Positions 39,360 to 50,061 of a DNA stretch of 64,000 nt are shown in pieces; position 1 is the first letter of the stretch; every line of letters begins with the position of its first letter. The stretch spans positions 248,001 to 312,000 of the forward strand of contig NZ_SGNY01000003.1 of the NCBI RefSeq assembly GCF_007002745.1, read 5' to 3'. This stretch comes from Martinezella rhizogenes (GTDB taxonomy: Bacteria; Pseudomonadota; Alphaproteobacteria; Rhizobiales; Rhizobiaceae). A program made the translations under genes and the position numbers. The notes beneath the pieces are model-generated. The model worked only from the letters and a program-made list of their open reading frames with translations. It was not told the origin of the DNA and ran no database searches.

Positions 39360-39854
39360 ATGTTTGACGAATATCTGAGCTGGAAACCCTATTTCGAGAT
39401 CGTGCCGATGCAGCATGAGGATTGCGCCGCGGTGGCGGAACTGCATGCGCTGCGTTTTCCGCGCCCGTGGAATGACGGTGAATTTTCCGGGCTGTTGACG
39501 CAAGGTTCGGTTTTTGGCGCCGTTGCCCGCCAGACCAACGCGTTCTTCAGCAAGCCTCTCGGCGGTTTTGTGCTGGCGCGGGAAGTGGCGGGCGAGGCGG
39601 AAATCCTGACCGTTGCGGTTTCCGACAAGTTCGGACGCACCGGTCTCGGCTGGCGCCTGATGCAGTCGGCGGTACGTGAAGCGATGATGCGCGGCGCTGA
39701 AACCATGTTTCTCGAGGTGGACAACGGCAACACCTCCGCTCTCGGGCTTTATAAAAAGCTCGGCTTCAAGACGGTTGCGGAGCGCAAGGCCTATTACACC
39801 TCCAGGGATGGAACCAAGTCGACGGCGCTTGTCATGCGCCGCGATCTTCGCTAG
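39360..39854 (+). CDS. rimI: RimI-type GNAT N-acetyltransferase (ribosomal protein S18 alanine acetylase)
   Basis: A 164-residue GNAT enzyme in the RimI position beside tsaB. The acetyl-CoA loop is VSDKFGRTGLGWRLMQSAVREAM (about 95-117, a variant of RxxGxG/A). LEVDNGNTSALGLYKKLGFKTVAERKAYY (about 119-147) matches the RimI signature EVRxSNxxAxxLYxxxGF. In E. coli RimI acetylates S18; context and motifs support this, though substrate range varies in the family. Confidence 0.88.
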   Translation: MFDEYLSWKPYFEIVPMQHEDCAAVAELHALRFPRPWNDGEFSGLLTQGSVFGAVARQTNAFFSKPLGGFVLAREVAGEAEILTVAVSDKFGRTGLGWRLMQSAVREAMMRGAETMFLEVDNGNTSALGLYKKLGFKTVAERKAYYTSRDGTKSTALVMRRDLR

Positions 39855-39924
39855 TTCCCTGCGACAGGCATTTTTTCGGCGAGAGCCGCAAAATTCAACC
39901 GGAATACTCAAAAGGCCAGAAGAC

Positions 39925-40353
39925 GTGATAGACCTTTCGAAAACGCTGGAGGAGCTTTGTGCCGAGCGCGGCATGCGGATGACGGACCAGCGCCGCGTCA
40001 TTGCCCGTGTCCTGCAGGAATCGGCCGACCATCCGGATGTCGAGGAATTGTACCGCCGTTCCTCCGCGGTGGATCCACGCATCTCGATTTCCACCGTCTA
40101 CCGAACGGTGAAGCTGTTCGAAGATGCCGGTATCATCGAACGGCACGATTTTCGCGATGGCCGTTCGCGTTATGAGACCGTGCCCGAAGAGCACCACGAT
40201 CATCTGATCGATCTGAAGAACAGCGTGGTCATCGAGTTTCATTCGCCGGAAATCGAAGCGCTGCAGGAAAAGATCGCCCGCGAGCACGGCTTCAAGCTGG
40301 TGGATCACAGGCTGGAACTCTACGGCGTGCCGTTGAAGCCCGACGAACGCTGA
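39925..40353 (+). CDS. fur: Fur-family metalloregulator (Mur-type in rhizobia)
   Basis: A 142-residue Fur-family repressor. The start GTG 39925 follows AAAAGG. The winged helix is about 1-80 (MRMTDQRRVIARVLQESADHPDVEELYRRSS, STVYRTVKLFEDAGIIERHDF). Metal-site candidates include His/Glu/Asp in EEHHDHLIDLKNSVVIEFHSPEIE (about 95-118). The CxxC zinc site of E. coli Fur is absent, as in rhizobial Fur/Mur proteins that respond chiefly to manganese. In Agrobacterium the homologue influences both iron and manganese genes. I cannot tell metal preference from sequence. Confidence 0.9.
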   Translation: MIDLSKTLEELCAERGMRMTDQRRVIARVLQESADHPDVEELYRRSSAVDPRISISTVYRTVKLFEDAGIIERHDFRDGRSRYETVPEEHHDHLIDLKNSVVIEFHSPEIEALQEKIAREHGFKLVDHRLELYGVPLKPDER

Positions 40354-40383
40354 GACGCCGGTGAACAAACGGGCGTTTCACTC

Positions 40384-41178
40384 ATGATGTGGCTGCGCAC
40401 AGCCTATATCGCGATCGTCCTCCTGATCGTCACGCTCATGCTGCTGCCGCTGCAACTGCTGGGCCTTGCCTTCGACTGGCGGCTGCGTCGCCGTATTCCC
40501 CGCCTATGGCATCGCATTGCCTGTCATGTTCTCGGCATTCGTGTGCATGTTCACGGAGAGGTGGAGCGGGCAAAACCGCTGATGCTGGCGGTCAATCACG
40601 CCTCGTGGAAGGACATCCTCGTTCTCGGCAGCATTGCCGACGTTGTGTTCATTGCCAAGACGGAAGTGCGGGACTGGCCGGTTTTTGGCTGGCTCGCCCG
40701 CCTGCAGAAAAGCATCTTCGTTCAGCGCGAGCAGAAGCGGAGCACTGGCGCACAGGTCGGCGAGATCGCTGCCCGCATGGCCGACGGCGAGATTGTCGTG
40801 TTGTTTCCGGAAGGCACCACTTCGGATGGGAACAGAATGCTGGCGGTGAAATCCTCGCTGTTCGGTGCGGCCTCCACCGCCGCTGAACAGGTGCCGGGCA
40901 AGCTGGTTTATGTGCAGCCGGTTGCGATTGCCTATACGCGGGTACATGGGATGGCCATGGGCCGCTACCACCGGGTTATTGCCGCCTGGCCGGGCAGCAT
41001 AACGCTGGTGCCGCATCTGCTTGGCATCATCAAGGCCGGCGCCATTGATGTGGACGTGACCTTCGGCGAGAGTGTTCCATTTCACAGCACGGATAACCGC
41101 AAGCGCCTGGCGACCGATATCGCTGCTTCCATCCGTTCCATGCTGGCCTTCAGCCTGCGCGGCGGCTGGCGGAAATAG
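40384..41178 (+). CDS. olsA: 1-acyl-sn-glycerol-3-phosphate acyltransferase family; likely OlsA (lyso-ornithine lipid acyltransferase)
   Basis: A 264-residue PlsC-family acyltransferase with an N-terminal membrane helix (IAIVLLIVTLMLLPLQLLGLAF, about 6-27). The catalytic motif I is NHASWKDI (HxxxxD, about 77-84) and motif III FPEGTTSDGN (about 142-151). It lies between fur and miaB. By memory of Sinorhizobium gene order this is the position of olsA, whose product O-acylates the lyso-ornithine lipid made by OlsB (27440-28321 here). A general lysophosphatidate acyltransferase remains possible; family certain, specificity inferred. Confidence 0.75.
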   Translation: MMWLRTAYIAIVLLIVTLMLLPLQLLGLAFDWRLRRRIPRLWHRIACHVLGIRVHVHGEVERAKPLMLAVNHASWKDILVLGSIADVVFIAKTEVRDWPVFGWLARLQKSIFVQREQKRSTGAQVGEIAARMADGEIVVLFPEGTTSDGNRMLAVKSSLFGAASTAAEQVPGKLVYVQPVAIAYTRVHGMAMGRYHRVIAAWPGSITLVPHLLGIIKAGAIDVDVTFGESVPFHSTDNRKRLATDIAASIRSMLAFSLRGGWRK

Positions 41179-41244
41179 CGGTGTCGTCGCTCTTTCCGGG
41201 ATTTTTTTGTTTAATCTGGCCGGGAAAAACACTAAATAGCGGCC

Positions 41245-42648
41245 ATGACCCAGGAAACGCTTGGCCTTGACGCCCCACACATGATCGCCCGCGAGGGCTC
41301 TAACAGCCGCAAGGTCTTTATCAAGACCTATGGCTGTCAGATGAACGTCTACGATTCCGTCCGCATGAGTGATGCGCTGGCGAAGGACGGTTACGTTCAG
41401 ACCGAAGATATGGGCGAGGCGGATCTGGTTCTGCTGAACACCTGTCACATCCGCGAAAAAGCGGCTGAAAAGGTGTATTCGGCGCTTGGACGTCTGCGCG
41501 ACATGAAAAAATCGCGCGAAGAGCAGGGCCGCGAATTCATGATCGGCGTTGCCGGCTGCGTGGCGCAGGCCGAAGGCGAGGAAATTCTCCGCCGCGCGCC
41601 CGCCGTGGACGTCGTTATTGGCCCGCAGACCTACCACCGCCTGCCGGATGCCCTGAAGCGGGTGCGCGGCGGTGAACGCGTCATCGAGACCGAATATGCG
41701 GTCGAGGACAAGTTCGAGCATCTGCCGGTCGCTGAAAAGGCGACGTTGCGCACCCGCGGCGTCACCGCGTTTCTGACGGTGCAGGAAGGCTGCGACAAGT
41801 TCTGTACCTTCTGCGTCGTACCCTATACCCGTGGCTCGGAAGTCTCCCGTCCCGTGCGGCAGATCGTCGATGAGGCGATGAAACTGGTGGATGCCGGCGT
41901 GCGGGAGATCACGCTGCTTGGACAGAACGTCAACGCCTGGCAGGGCGAAGGCCCGAAGGGCGATAAATGGGGTCTTGCCGAACTGCTTTACCGGCTGGCG
42001 GAAATTCCGGGTCTTGCCCGGCTTCGCTACACCACCAGCCATCCGCGTGACATGGACGATCGGCTGATCGGCGCCCATCGCGATCTCCGGATCCTCATGC
42101 CTTACCTGCATCTCCCGGTGCAGTCAGGGTCGGATAGCATTCTGAAAGCAATGAACCGTCGCCATACGGGCGAGGAATATATCCAGCTTATCGAAAAAAT
42201 CCGCACCGCCCGCCCTGATATCGCCATGTCGGGAGATTTTATTGTCGGCTTCCCCGGCGAGACGGATCGCGATTTCGAAGACACGATGGCGATGGTCGAG
42301 ACGGTGAAATACGCGCAGGCTTTTTCCTTCAAATATTCTACCCGTCCCGGCACGCCGGGCGCTGACCTTAACGATCAGGTCGAGGAAGAGGTAAAGGCCG
42401 AGCGGCTGGAGAGATTGCAGGCGCTGTTGCTGCGGCAGCAGAAGGAATTTGCGGAATCGCTAGTCGGAAAGACCATGGATGTGTTGCTGGAAAAGCCCGG
42501 CCGCATGCCTGAACAGTTGATAGGTCGCTCCCCCTGGCTGCAATCCGTGAATCTTGATGCAAAGACTTTGAAAATCGGTGACATTGTTAATGTACGAATC
42601 ACCGCAACGGGTCCAAACAGCTTGTTTGCCGAGGTGGCAGAGAGTTAG
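41245..42648 (+). CDS. miaB: tRNA-2-methylthio-N6-isopentenyladenosine37 synthase MiaB
   Basis: Radical SAM methylthiotransferase acting on A37 of tRNAs. The 467-residue product has the N-terminal UPF0004 cluster domain ([14 protein letters not shown], about 28-41; [16 protein letters not shown]), the radical SAM motif [18 protein letters not shown] (CxxxCxxC, about 181-198) and a C-terminal TRAM domain (about 378-440). phoH, ybeY, corC-like and lnt follow in the classic order. Confidence 0.97.
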   Translation: MTQETLGLDAPHMIAREGSNSRKVFIKTYGCQMNVYDSVRMSDALAKDGYVQTEDMGEADLVLLNTCHIREKAAEKVYSALGRLRDMKKSREEQGREFMIGVAGCVAQAEGEEILRRAPAVDVVIGPQTYHRLPDALKRVRGGERVIETEYAVEDKFEHLPVAEKATLRTRGVTAFLTVQEGCDKFCTFCVVPYTRGSEVSRPVRQIVDEAMKLVDAGVREITLLGQNVNAWQGEGPKGDKWGLAELLYRLAEIPGLARLRYTTSHPRDMDDRLIGAHRDLRILMPYLHLPVQSGSDSILKAMNRRHTGEEYIQLIEKIRTARPDIAMSGDFIVGFPGETDRDFEDTMAMVETVKYAQAFSFKYSTRPGTPGADLNDQVEEEVKAERLERLQALLLRQQKEFAESLVGKTMDVLLEKPGRMPEQLIGRSPWLQSVNLDAKTLKIGDIVNVRITATGPNSLFAEVAES

Positions 42649-42688
42649 AGTGAGGAGCCGACACTGATTGGGACAGGAGCCTGACCGC

Positions 42689-43744
42689 TTGAACGCACAT
42701 GAATTGGTATCACCTTCATCGCGCCAGCCACGCCAAGCCGCGACCGACGCCAATCACTTCGTCCTCACGTTCGAGAATAACAGGATAGCGGGAGAGCTAT
42801 TCGGTCAGTTCGATCAGAACCTGAAATTGCTGGAACAGCGCCTCAACATTGATACGCGCCCGCGCGGCAATTCCGTCGCCATCACCGGTGATGTCGTCGC
42901 CACCAATCAGGCCCGCCGGGCGCTGGATTTCCTCTACGAACGTCTGCTCAAGGGCGGAACCGCCGAGGTTTCCGACGTGGAAGGCGCGATCCGCATGGCG
43001 ATGGCCGCGGACGATCAACTGACCTTGCCGACGATGGAGCGCAAGGCGAAGATTTCCATGGCGCAGATTTCCACCCGCAAGAAGACCATCGCTGCCCGCA
43101 CGCCGACGCAGGATGTCTATATGCGGGCGCTGGAGCAATCCGAGCTGGTTTTCGGCGTCGGCCCTGCCGGCACCGGCAAGACCTATCTTGCCGTGGCGCA
43201 TGCCGCGCAGCTTCTGGAGCGCGGTGCGGTTGACCGTATCATCCTGTCGCGTCCTGCCGTCGAGGCGGGCGAACGGCTGGGCTTCCTGCCGGGCGACATG
43301 AAGGAAAAGGTCGATCCCTATCTTCGTCCGCTTTATGACGCGCTTTATGACATGATGCCGGGTGACAAGGTGGAGCGCGCCATTCAGGCAGGCGTCATCG
43401 AAATCGCCCCACTCGCCTTCATGCGCGGCCGCACCCTTGCCAACGCCGCCGTCATTCTGGACGAAGCCCAGAACACCACGACCATGCAGATGAAGATGTT
43501 CCTCACCCGCCTTGGTGAAAACGGCCGTATGATCGTGACCGGCGACCCGAGCCAGGTGGACCTGCCGCGCGGCGTGAAATCCGGTCTTGTCGAGGCCCTG
43601 CAAATCCTCACCGATGTGGAGGGCGTGTCGGTCGTGCGCTTCAAGGATGTCGACGTCGTGCGTCATCCGATGGTGGCGCGTATTGTCCGGGCGTATGAAT
43701 CCCACACGGCGGTGCCGGATGAAAGCCTCGTGAAGGGCAGCTGA
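42689..43744 (+). CDS. PhoH-family ATPase (YbeZ)
   Basis: PhoH/YbeZ ATPases associate with YbeY in rRNA processing. The likely start is TTG 42689, with AGGAG 9 bases upstream, giving 351 residues; no suitable ATG exists nearby. After an N-terminal KH-like region (about 30-110), the ATPase has Walker A VGPAGTGKTYLAVAHAA (about 152-168), SRPAVEAGERLGFLPGDMKEKVDPYLRP, and Walker B AAVILDEAQNTT (about 251-262). ybeY follows after 10 bases. Confidence 0.94.
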   Translation: MNAHELVSPSSRQPRQAATDANHFVLTFENNRIAGELFGQFDQNLKLLEQRLNIDTRPRGNSVAITGDVVATNQARRALDFLYERLLKGGTAEVSDVEGAIRMAMAADDQLTLPTMERKAKISMAQISTRKKTIAARTPTQDVYMRALEQSELVFGVGPAGTGKTYLAVAHAAQLLERGAVDRIILSRPAVEAGERLGFLPGDMKEKVDPYLRPLYDALYDMMPGDKVERAIQAGVIEIAPLAFMRGRTLANAAVILDEAQNTTTMQMKMFLTRLGENGRMIVTGDPSQVDLPRGVKSGLVEALQILTDVEGVSVVRFKDVDVVRHPMVARIVRAYESHTAVPDESLVKGS

Positions 43745-43754
43745 CGTAAAGACA

Positions 43755-44261
43755 ATGACAGCTCTGGATATTCAAATCAGCATCGAGGCCGAAGGCTGGT
43801 CCTCGGAAGAGGACTTGGCTGCCTTTGCCACCAAGGTGCTGGACGCGGCGGTCGATTTTCTGAAGCGGGAAGAGGAGCAACCCTTCCCGAAAATGCCGGT
43901 GGAGCTGTCGCTGGTCTTTACCGATGATGAAAATATTCGGGAAATCAATGCCGAGTGGCGCGACAAGGACAAGGCGACCAATGTCTTGTCTTTCCCCGCT
44001 TTTCCGCTGGAACCGGGCGGTATGCCCGGCCCGATGCTGGGCGATATCGTCATCGCGCGCGAGACGGTTGAGCGTGAGGCCCTTGAACTTGACAAGAGTT
44101 TCGAGGATCATCTGACCCATCTGCTCGTTCATGGGTTCCTGCATTTGTTTGGTTATGACCACATGGACGAGGAAGAAGCGGAAGAAATGGAGTCGCTTGA
44201 GACTCGCATTTTGGCGGTGCTTGGCCTATCTGATCCATACGCGGGTCAGGAACCGCTTTGA
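43755..44261 (+). CDS. ybeY: Endoribonuclease YbeY (rRNA maturation factor)
   Basis: Zinc metalloprotein needed for 16S rRNA 3' maturation and 70S quality control. The 168-residue product has the zinc motif HLLVHGFLHLFGYDH (HGxxHxxxYDH type, about 116-130), with the supporting NAEWRDKDKATNVLSFP (about 57-73) and LGDIVIARETVEREA. It lies between phoH and the corC-like gene with short gaps (10 and 15 bases), indicating one operon. The homologue in Sinorhizobium is known to affect symbiosis and stress. Confidence 0.96.
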   Translation: MTALDIQISIEAEGWSSEEDLAAFATKVLDAAVDFLKREEEQPFPKMPVELSLVFTDDENIREINAEWRDKDKATNVLSFPAFPLEPGGMPGPMLGDIVIARETVEREALELDKSFEDHLTHLLVHGFLHLFGYDHMDEEEAEEMESLETRILAVLGLSDPYAGQEPL

Positions 44262-44276
44262 ATATTGTCTGGAGCC

Positions 44277-45422
44277 ATGAACGAACATTCTGCACGACCT
44301 GCCAATGAGGGCAGAGAAAACGGCGAGCAGTCCTCCTCGGAAGAGGGCAGTAGTCATTTACGTCAAGACTACAACGCAAAGCCGAGATCGACGATCTGGT
44401 CGCGCATCGCGCGGTTGCTGAGACCGTCTCAAGGCGAGCGCCTGCGCGAGGATTTGACCGACGCGCTGATGGATGACACCGAAATCGGTGCCGCCTTTTC
44501 GCCCGAAGAACGGGCGATGTTGAACAATATCCTGCGTTTCCGTGAGGTTAGAGTCGAAGATATCATGATCCCGCGGGTCGATATTGACGGTCTCGATCAG
44601 AACATGACAATCGGCGAGGCGCTGATCCTCTTTGAGGAAACCGGGCGCTCGCGCATGCCGGTCTATGACGAAACGCTGGATGACCCGAAGGGCATGATCC
44701 ACATTCGCGATCTCTTGGCGTACGTCGCAAAGCAGGCCCGCAACAAGCGCCGGGCGGGATCGCGCAGCGTCGCTTATGGCGAAGCGAAAGCGCCGCGTTC
44801 GCCGCGCCCGAATTTCGATCTGGCGCGGGTCGATCTGGAGCAGACGGTTGCCGATGCCGGGCTGGTGCGTAAAATTCTGTTCGCGCCGCCCTCGATGCTG
44901 GCCTCCGATCTTTTGAAGACCATGCAGGCCCAGAGAACCCAGCTCGCCCTCGTGATCGATGAATATGGTGGCACCGACGGTCTCGTCAGCCACGAAGATA
45001 TCGTCGAGATGGTCGTTGGTGATATCGACGACGAGCACGACAAGGACGAGGCGATGTTTTCGCGCCTGTCCCCCGACGTGCTTGTGGCCGATGCCCGCGC
45101 CGAACTTACGGAACTCGCTGAGGCGATCGGGCCGGAATTCGATGTCCGCGAACATCTGGAGGAAATCGATACGCTCGGTGGGCTCATCTTCTTTGCGCTC
45201 GGCCGTATTCCGGCCAAGGGCGAGGTGGTCAGGGCCGTGCCCGGTTTCGAATTCCAGATTCTCGATGCGGATACACGGCGCATCAAGGGTGTCCGCATTG
45301 TCCGTAATCACGGCTCGGAAGGGCAGGATGATCGCGCGCCAGGCGACGCTCATGCCAATGAGGTAATTGCGCTGCCCGCGCCGGATGTGCGCCTTATCAC
45401 GCACCAGCAGAATGCCGACTGA
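44277..45422 (+). CDS. CorC/HlyC-type CBS-pair protein
   Basis: A 381-residue cytosolic protein with two CBS domains (about 95-160 and 205-265), the transition IMIPRVDIDGLD (about 90) and ALVIDEYGGTDGLVSHEDIVEMVVG (about 222-246). A C-terminal CorC_HlyC domain (about 285-360) follows. An acidic N-terminal extension (about 1-40) and an insertion of about 30 basic residues between the CBS domains (KQARNKRRAGSRS) are additional. Members have been called hemolysin C or magnesium/cobalt efflux factor CorC; the true role is unclear. It lacks the membrane CNNM domain. Confidence 0.9.
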   Translation: MNEHSARPANEGRENGEQSSSEEGSSHLRQDYNAKPRSTIWSRIARLLRPSQGERLREDLTDALMDDTEIGAAFSPEERAMLNNILRFREVRVEDIMIPRVDIDGLDQNMTIGEALILFEETGRSRMPVYDETLDDPKGMIHIRDLLAYVAKQARNKRRAGSRSVAYGEAKAPRSPRPNFDLARVDLEQTVADAGLVRKILFAPPSMLASDLLKTMQAQRTQLALVIDEYGGTDGLVSHEDIVEMVVGDIDDEHDKDEAMFSRLSPDVLVADARAELTELAEAIGPEFDVREHLEEIDTLGGLIFFALGRIPAKGEVVRAVPGFEFQILDADTRRIKGVRIVRNHGSEGQDDRAPGDAHANEVIALPAPDVRLITHQQNAD

Positions 45423-45430
45423 ACAGGATC

Positions 45431-45450
45431 CGACGGGATAATACCCGTCG
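45431..45450 (+). promoter_or_regulatory. GC-rich hairpin after the corC-like gene
   Basis: CGACGGG-ATAATA-CCCGTCG forms a perfect 7-bp stem with a 6-base loop, 9 bases after the corC-like stop. No T tract follows, so it may be an mRNA-stabilising or partially terminating structure within the 223-base gap before lnt. Confidence 0.4.
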
Positions 45451-45645
45451 GTTCGCTGCTTCAATATCGATTTGACCGCTTCTGATGCTTCTGTGGGCCG
45501 ACGAAAAACACGCCGGGTCATCAGGGCTTCCTCCACTCCTGTGGACTGCGAATCTTTTTTCCGTTACTCCGGGTCTGAGGGAAAATTCCGCGGCGCCGCC
45601 TTGCCGGGAGCGGTATTTTCCGGACGCGCATAAAACGGAGATGGC

Positions 45646-47235
45646 ATGGAGCGTCTTGCAGGCAGGGTAATGCTGGCCGGTGGCAAAAGCCGAGCAGTGA
45701 TGGCGATTGCCGCAGGCGCGGTTGGTGCGCTGGCTTTGCCTCCATTCGGTTTTTTCGCGGCGCTGTTTTTCTCCTTCACGCTGCTTGTCTGGCTGGTGGA
45801 CGGCTGCACGGGCAAGCCCGGCGGCGGCATCTTCAGCCGCATCCTGCCCGCCTTTGGCATCGGCTGGTGTTTCGGCTTCGGCTATTTCGTGGCGGGCCTT
45901 TGGTGGCTGGGTAATGCCCTGTTGCTGGAGGCAGACGAATTCGCCTGGGCACTGCCGCTCGCCATCATCGGCCTTCCGGCTCTTCTTGCGCTGTTTTATG
46001 GTTTTGCAGTCGCTGCGGCCAACATCGTCTGGTCGGATGGTCTTGGCCGTATCGCCGCCCTTGCCGCCGCATTCGGCCTGTTTGAATGGCTGCGCAGTTT
46101 TCTTGCGACCGGTTTTCCCTGGAACGCCATCGGCTACGGTATCATGCCCATTCCGGTCATGATGCAGTCCGCGCATCTGCTAGGGCTTTTCAGCGTCACC
46201 ACGCTCGCCGTCTTTATTTTTGCCGCGCCGGCCCTGATTGGCACAAAAAAAGGCATGTGGCCGGGCCTCGCTCTGGCGGGCCTGCTGCTGGCCGGCCATT
46301 TTGGGTATGGCTTCTATCGCCTTCAGACACCCGTGGAAACGCCGCAGGATGCACTGACGGTCAGGATCGTACAGCCGTCCATAGACCAGTCCCGCAAAAT
46401 GCTGAATGCCGATCGTGCGGAGATATTTGGCGAACATCTGCGGCTGACGGCGCTGCCGCCCGGCGAGGGGAAAAAGCGCCCCGATATCGTCGTATGGCCG
46501 GAAACCTCCGTGCCCTTCATCCTGACGCAGAACCCGGATGCTCTGGCGGAAATCGCAAAAACGCTGGAAGATGGACAAATCCTGTTCACCGGCGCTGTCA
46601 GAATGGAAGATCAGGGTGCCGGTCGGCCACCACGTTATTACAATTCGGTCTATGCGATCGACAGCCAGGGCGAAATCCTCGCCGCAAGCGACAAGGTTCA
46701 CCTGACGCCCTTTGGCGAATACGTCCCCTTCGAAGGCATTCTGCGGGAGTTCGGCATCGACAATGTCATCAGCCTGCCGGGTGGTTTTTCGGCCGCCTCG
46801 TCGCGCACGCCCCTGACGTTGCCGTCCGGCAAGACCTTTTATCCCCTGATCTGTTACGAGATCATTTTTCCGGGTGAGATGACGCCGGGTCTGTCGGGTT
46901 CGGCAGCAATTCTGAACGTGACAAATGACGGCTGGTTCGGCGACACGCCTGGCCCCTATCAGCACTTTTTGCAGGCAAGAGTCCGTGCGGTTGAAACGGG
47001 CGTGCCGGTGATTCGCGGCGCCAATACCGGAATTTCGGCTGTCATCGACCCCTATGGTCGCATTATTGCCGGGTTGGATTACGGTCGGGTTGGCATTGTT
47101 GACGCCACTTTGAGTGGTGGGTCAAACGACGCATTTACTTACGACACACATCGGACGTATTTCTGGTTGATTTTTTCAATCATGCTAATCGTTGCGGTAT
47201 TTCCTGCCTGGAGTTTTGCTCGGCGTCAGAATTGA
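45646..47235 (+). CDS. lnt: Apolipoprotein N-acyltransferase
   Basis: Lnt adds the third acyl chain to lipoproteins in the inner membrane, after LspA. The 529-residue product has six hydrophobic N-terminal helices (about 15-225) and a nitrilase-fold periplasmic domain. The catalytic triad is Glu in VVWPETSVPF (about 285), Lys in SDKVHLTPFGEYVPFE (about 348) and Cys in LICYEIIFPGEM (about 405). NVTNDGWFGDTPGPYQH and GANTGISAVIDPYGR complete the signature. It starts 223 bases after the corC-like gene. Confidence 0.96.
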   Translation: MERLAGRVMLAGGKSRAVMAIAAGAVGALALPPFGFFAALFFSFTLLVWLVDGCTGKPGGGIFSRILPAFGIGWCFGFGYFVAGLWWLGNALLLEADEFAWALPLAIIGLPALLALFYGFAVAAANIVWSDGLGRIAALAAAFGLFEWLRSFLATGFPWNAIGYGIMPIPVMMQSAHLLGLFSVTTLAVFIFAAPALIGTKKGMWPGLALAGLLLAGHFGYGFYRLQTPVETPQDALTVRIVQPSIDQSRKMLNADRAEIFGEHLRLTALPPGEGKKRPDIVVWPETSVPFILTQNPDALAEIAKTLEDGQILFTGAVRMEDQGAGRPPRYYNSVYAIDSQGEILAASDKVHLTPFGEYVPFEGILREFGIDNVISLPGGFSAASSRTPLTLPSGKTFYPLICYEIIFPGEMTPGLSGSAAILNVTNDGWFGDTPGPYQHFLQARVRAVETGVPVIRGANTGISAVIDPYGRIIAGLDYGRVGIVDATLSGGSNDAFTYDTHRTYFWLIFSIMLIVAVFPAWSFARRQN

Positions 47236-47364
47236 CCGGGAACTCCCGCAATTGCATAGTGAATACGTCAGTCGTAAAACAAGTTTAGACGCTGTCGAAA
47301 TGCAGCTCATTTATTCGAATAGTAATGAAGCGAGATATCAACCCTTTCCGAGTGTCAGGACCGC

Positions 47365-47787
47365 ATGATGACCGAGAATAAGAAAAAGCCTAACCCCATC
47401 GACATTCATGTCGGAAGCCGAATTCGTCTTCGCAGAACCATGCTCGGCATGAGCCAGGAAAAGCTGGGCGAAAGCCTTGGAATTACCTTTCAGCAAATCC
47501 AGAAATATGAAAAGGGCACGAACCGCGTCGGTGCGAGCCGCCTTCAGAATATTTCCGCGATCCTCAACGTTCCGGTGTCCTTCTTTTTCGAAGATGCTCC
47601 CGGTGATCAGGTTGGCGGCGCATCCGGCATGGCGGAAGCCTCCAGCTCCAATTACGTGGTTGACTTCCTGTCCTCGGCTGAAGGTTTGCAGCTGAACCGC
47701 GCTTTTGTGAAGATCGCCGATCCCAAGGTCCGCCGTCGTCTCGTTGATCTCGTCAAGGCGCTCGCCGCCGAAGGAGACGCGGAGTAA
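47365..47787 (+). CDS. praR: XRE-family transcriptional regulator, PraR/PhrR type
   Basis: A 140-residue DNA-binding protein with an N-terminal helix-turn-helix (IDIHVGSRIRLRRTMLGMSQEKLGESLGITFQQIQKYEKGTNRVGASRL, about 11-60) and a C-terminal region LVDLVKALAAEG. The location between lnt and metK and the sequence match the rhizobial PraR/PhrR regulators, known from Azorhizobium, Rhizobium leguminosarum and Sinorhizobium for effects on biofilm, quorum sensing or acid response. The ATG is doubled (47365/47368). A terminator follows. Targets in this organism are not visible. Confidence 0.82.
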   Translation: MMTENKKKPNPIDIHVGSRIRLRRTMLGMSQEKLGESLGITFQQIQKYEKGTNRVGASRLQNISAILNVPVSFFFEDAPGDQVGGASGMAEASSSNYVVDFLSSAEGLQLNRAFVKIADPKVRRRLVDLVKALAAEGDAE

Positions 47788-47835
47788 GTCTCCACAGTTG
47801 ATGCCCATAATTTCCGGCAAGGGCGCCGGACACTC

Positions 47836-47860
47836 AACGGTCCGCAAGGGCCGTTTTTTT
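47836..47860 (+). terminator. Rho-independent terminator of praR
   Basis: AACGGTCC, loop GCAA, GGGCCGTT and a further T run: an 8-bp stem with one G-T pair, 48 bases after the praR stop, separating it from metK. Confidence 0.85.
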
Positions 47861-47883
47861 GTGCCGGATTAGAAAGGAATTCT

Positions 47884-47905
47884 CACATAAAGATATATTT
47901 ATGTG
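47884..47905. promoter_or_regulatory. Perfect palindrome upstream of metK
   Basis: CACATAAA-GATATA-TTTATGTG: two 8-base arms around an AT-only-like centre, 71 bases before the metK ATG and 24 bases after the praR terminator. It is AT-rich in a GC-rich genome, has no T tract, and so looks like a repressor or activator operator at the metK promoter. Confidence 0.45.
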
Positions 47906-47975
47906 GTTGTGTCCTTGTTTTTCGCGGCCGAAATGACTAACAAACTCGAAGACCGTTCTTTGAGGGGAATCCCGC

Positions 47976-49238
<1,263 letters not shown>

Positions 49239-49350
49239 CACTTGTTATTTGGCGGCGATTGAGAGATACCGTCACCAACTTTTGTAACCCGCATAGTGCC
49301 ATTCATCTGGCGCTGTGCGGGTTAAATCTATTTGTTCTTGAGAGTATGAC

Positions 49351-50049
49351 ATGACGGAAGAACGGCGTTCGCGCGCAACGGAAGCGTTTTTTGGCAGACG
49401 CAAGGGCAAGCCTTTGCGCAATCAGCAGGTCGACACGATCGAAAACCTGCTGCCTTTGCTGAAAATCGATCTGGAGAGCACACCGCCACAAAATCTGGCG
49501 GCTCTCTTTCCTGCGGATGTGAGATCGGTTCGTCTGGAGATCGGTTTCGGCGGCGGCGAGCATCTTGCCCATCGCGCGGTTGAAAACCCCGAGACAGGCT
49601 TTATCGGCGTCGAGCCCTTCGTCAATTCCATGGCCAAGCTGCTCGCAACCGTGCGCGAACGCGAGTTGATGAATATCCGCCTTTACGATGATGACGCGAC
49701 GCAATTGCTGGACTGGCTGCCGGAAGGGTCGATCGATCACATTGATCTTCTCTACCCCGATCCGTGGCCGAAGAAAAAGCACTGGAAGCGCCGTTTCGTC
49801 TCCGACGTCAATCTTGCCCGCTTCCACAGGGTGCTGAAACCCGGCGGCAAGTTCTGCTTCGCTTCGGATATCGACACCTACGTCAACTGGACGCTGCAGC
49901 ATTGCGCCCGCCATGGCGGTTTCGAATGGACGGCGACGAGCGCTGACGATTGGCGCACGCCCTATGCCAACTGGCCGGGCACGCGTTATGAGAACAAGGC
50001 GAAAAGAGAAGGCCGCAGTTCGGCCTATCTCACCTTTATTCGTCGCTGA
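49351..50049 (+). CDS. trmB: tRNA (guanine-N7-)-methyltransferase TrmB
   Basis: Makes m7G46 in tRNAs using SAM. The 232-residue product has motif [18 protein letters not shown] (about 60-76), [13 protein letters not shown], the family signature [18 protein letters not shown] (about 132-149), [21 protein letters not shown], and the C-terminal [13 protein letters not shown]. It lies 112 bases after metK, a common rhizobial pairing. Confidence 0.96.
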   Translation: MTEERRSRATEAFFGRRKGKPLRNQQVDTIENLLPLLKIDLESTPPQNLAALFPADVRSVRLEIGFGGGEHLAHRAVENPETGFIGVEPFVNSMAKLLATVRERELMNIRLYDDDATQLLDWLPEGSIDHIDLLYPDPWPKKKHWKRRFVSDVNLARFHRVLKPGGKFCFASDIDTYVNWTLQHCARHGGFEWTATSADDWRTPYANWPGTRYENKAKREGRSSAYLTFIRR

Positions 50050-50061
50050 GCGGCTGAAGTC

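Noticed and set aside
47788-47975. SAM riboswitch upstream of metK
   Set aside because: I looked for SAM-II-like or SAM/SAH-type pseudoknot elements and saw none; the leader holds only a terminator and the 22-base palindrome.
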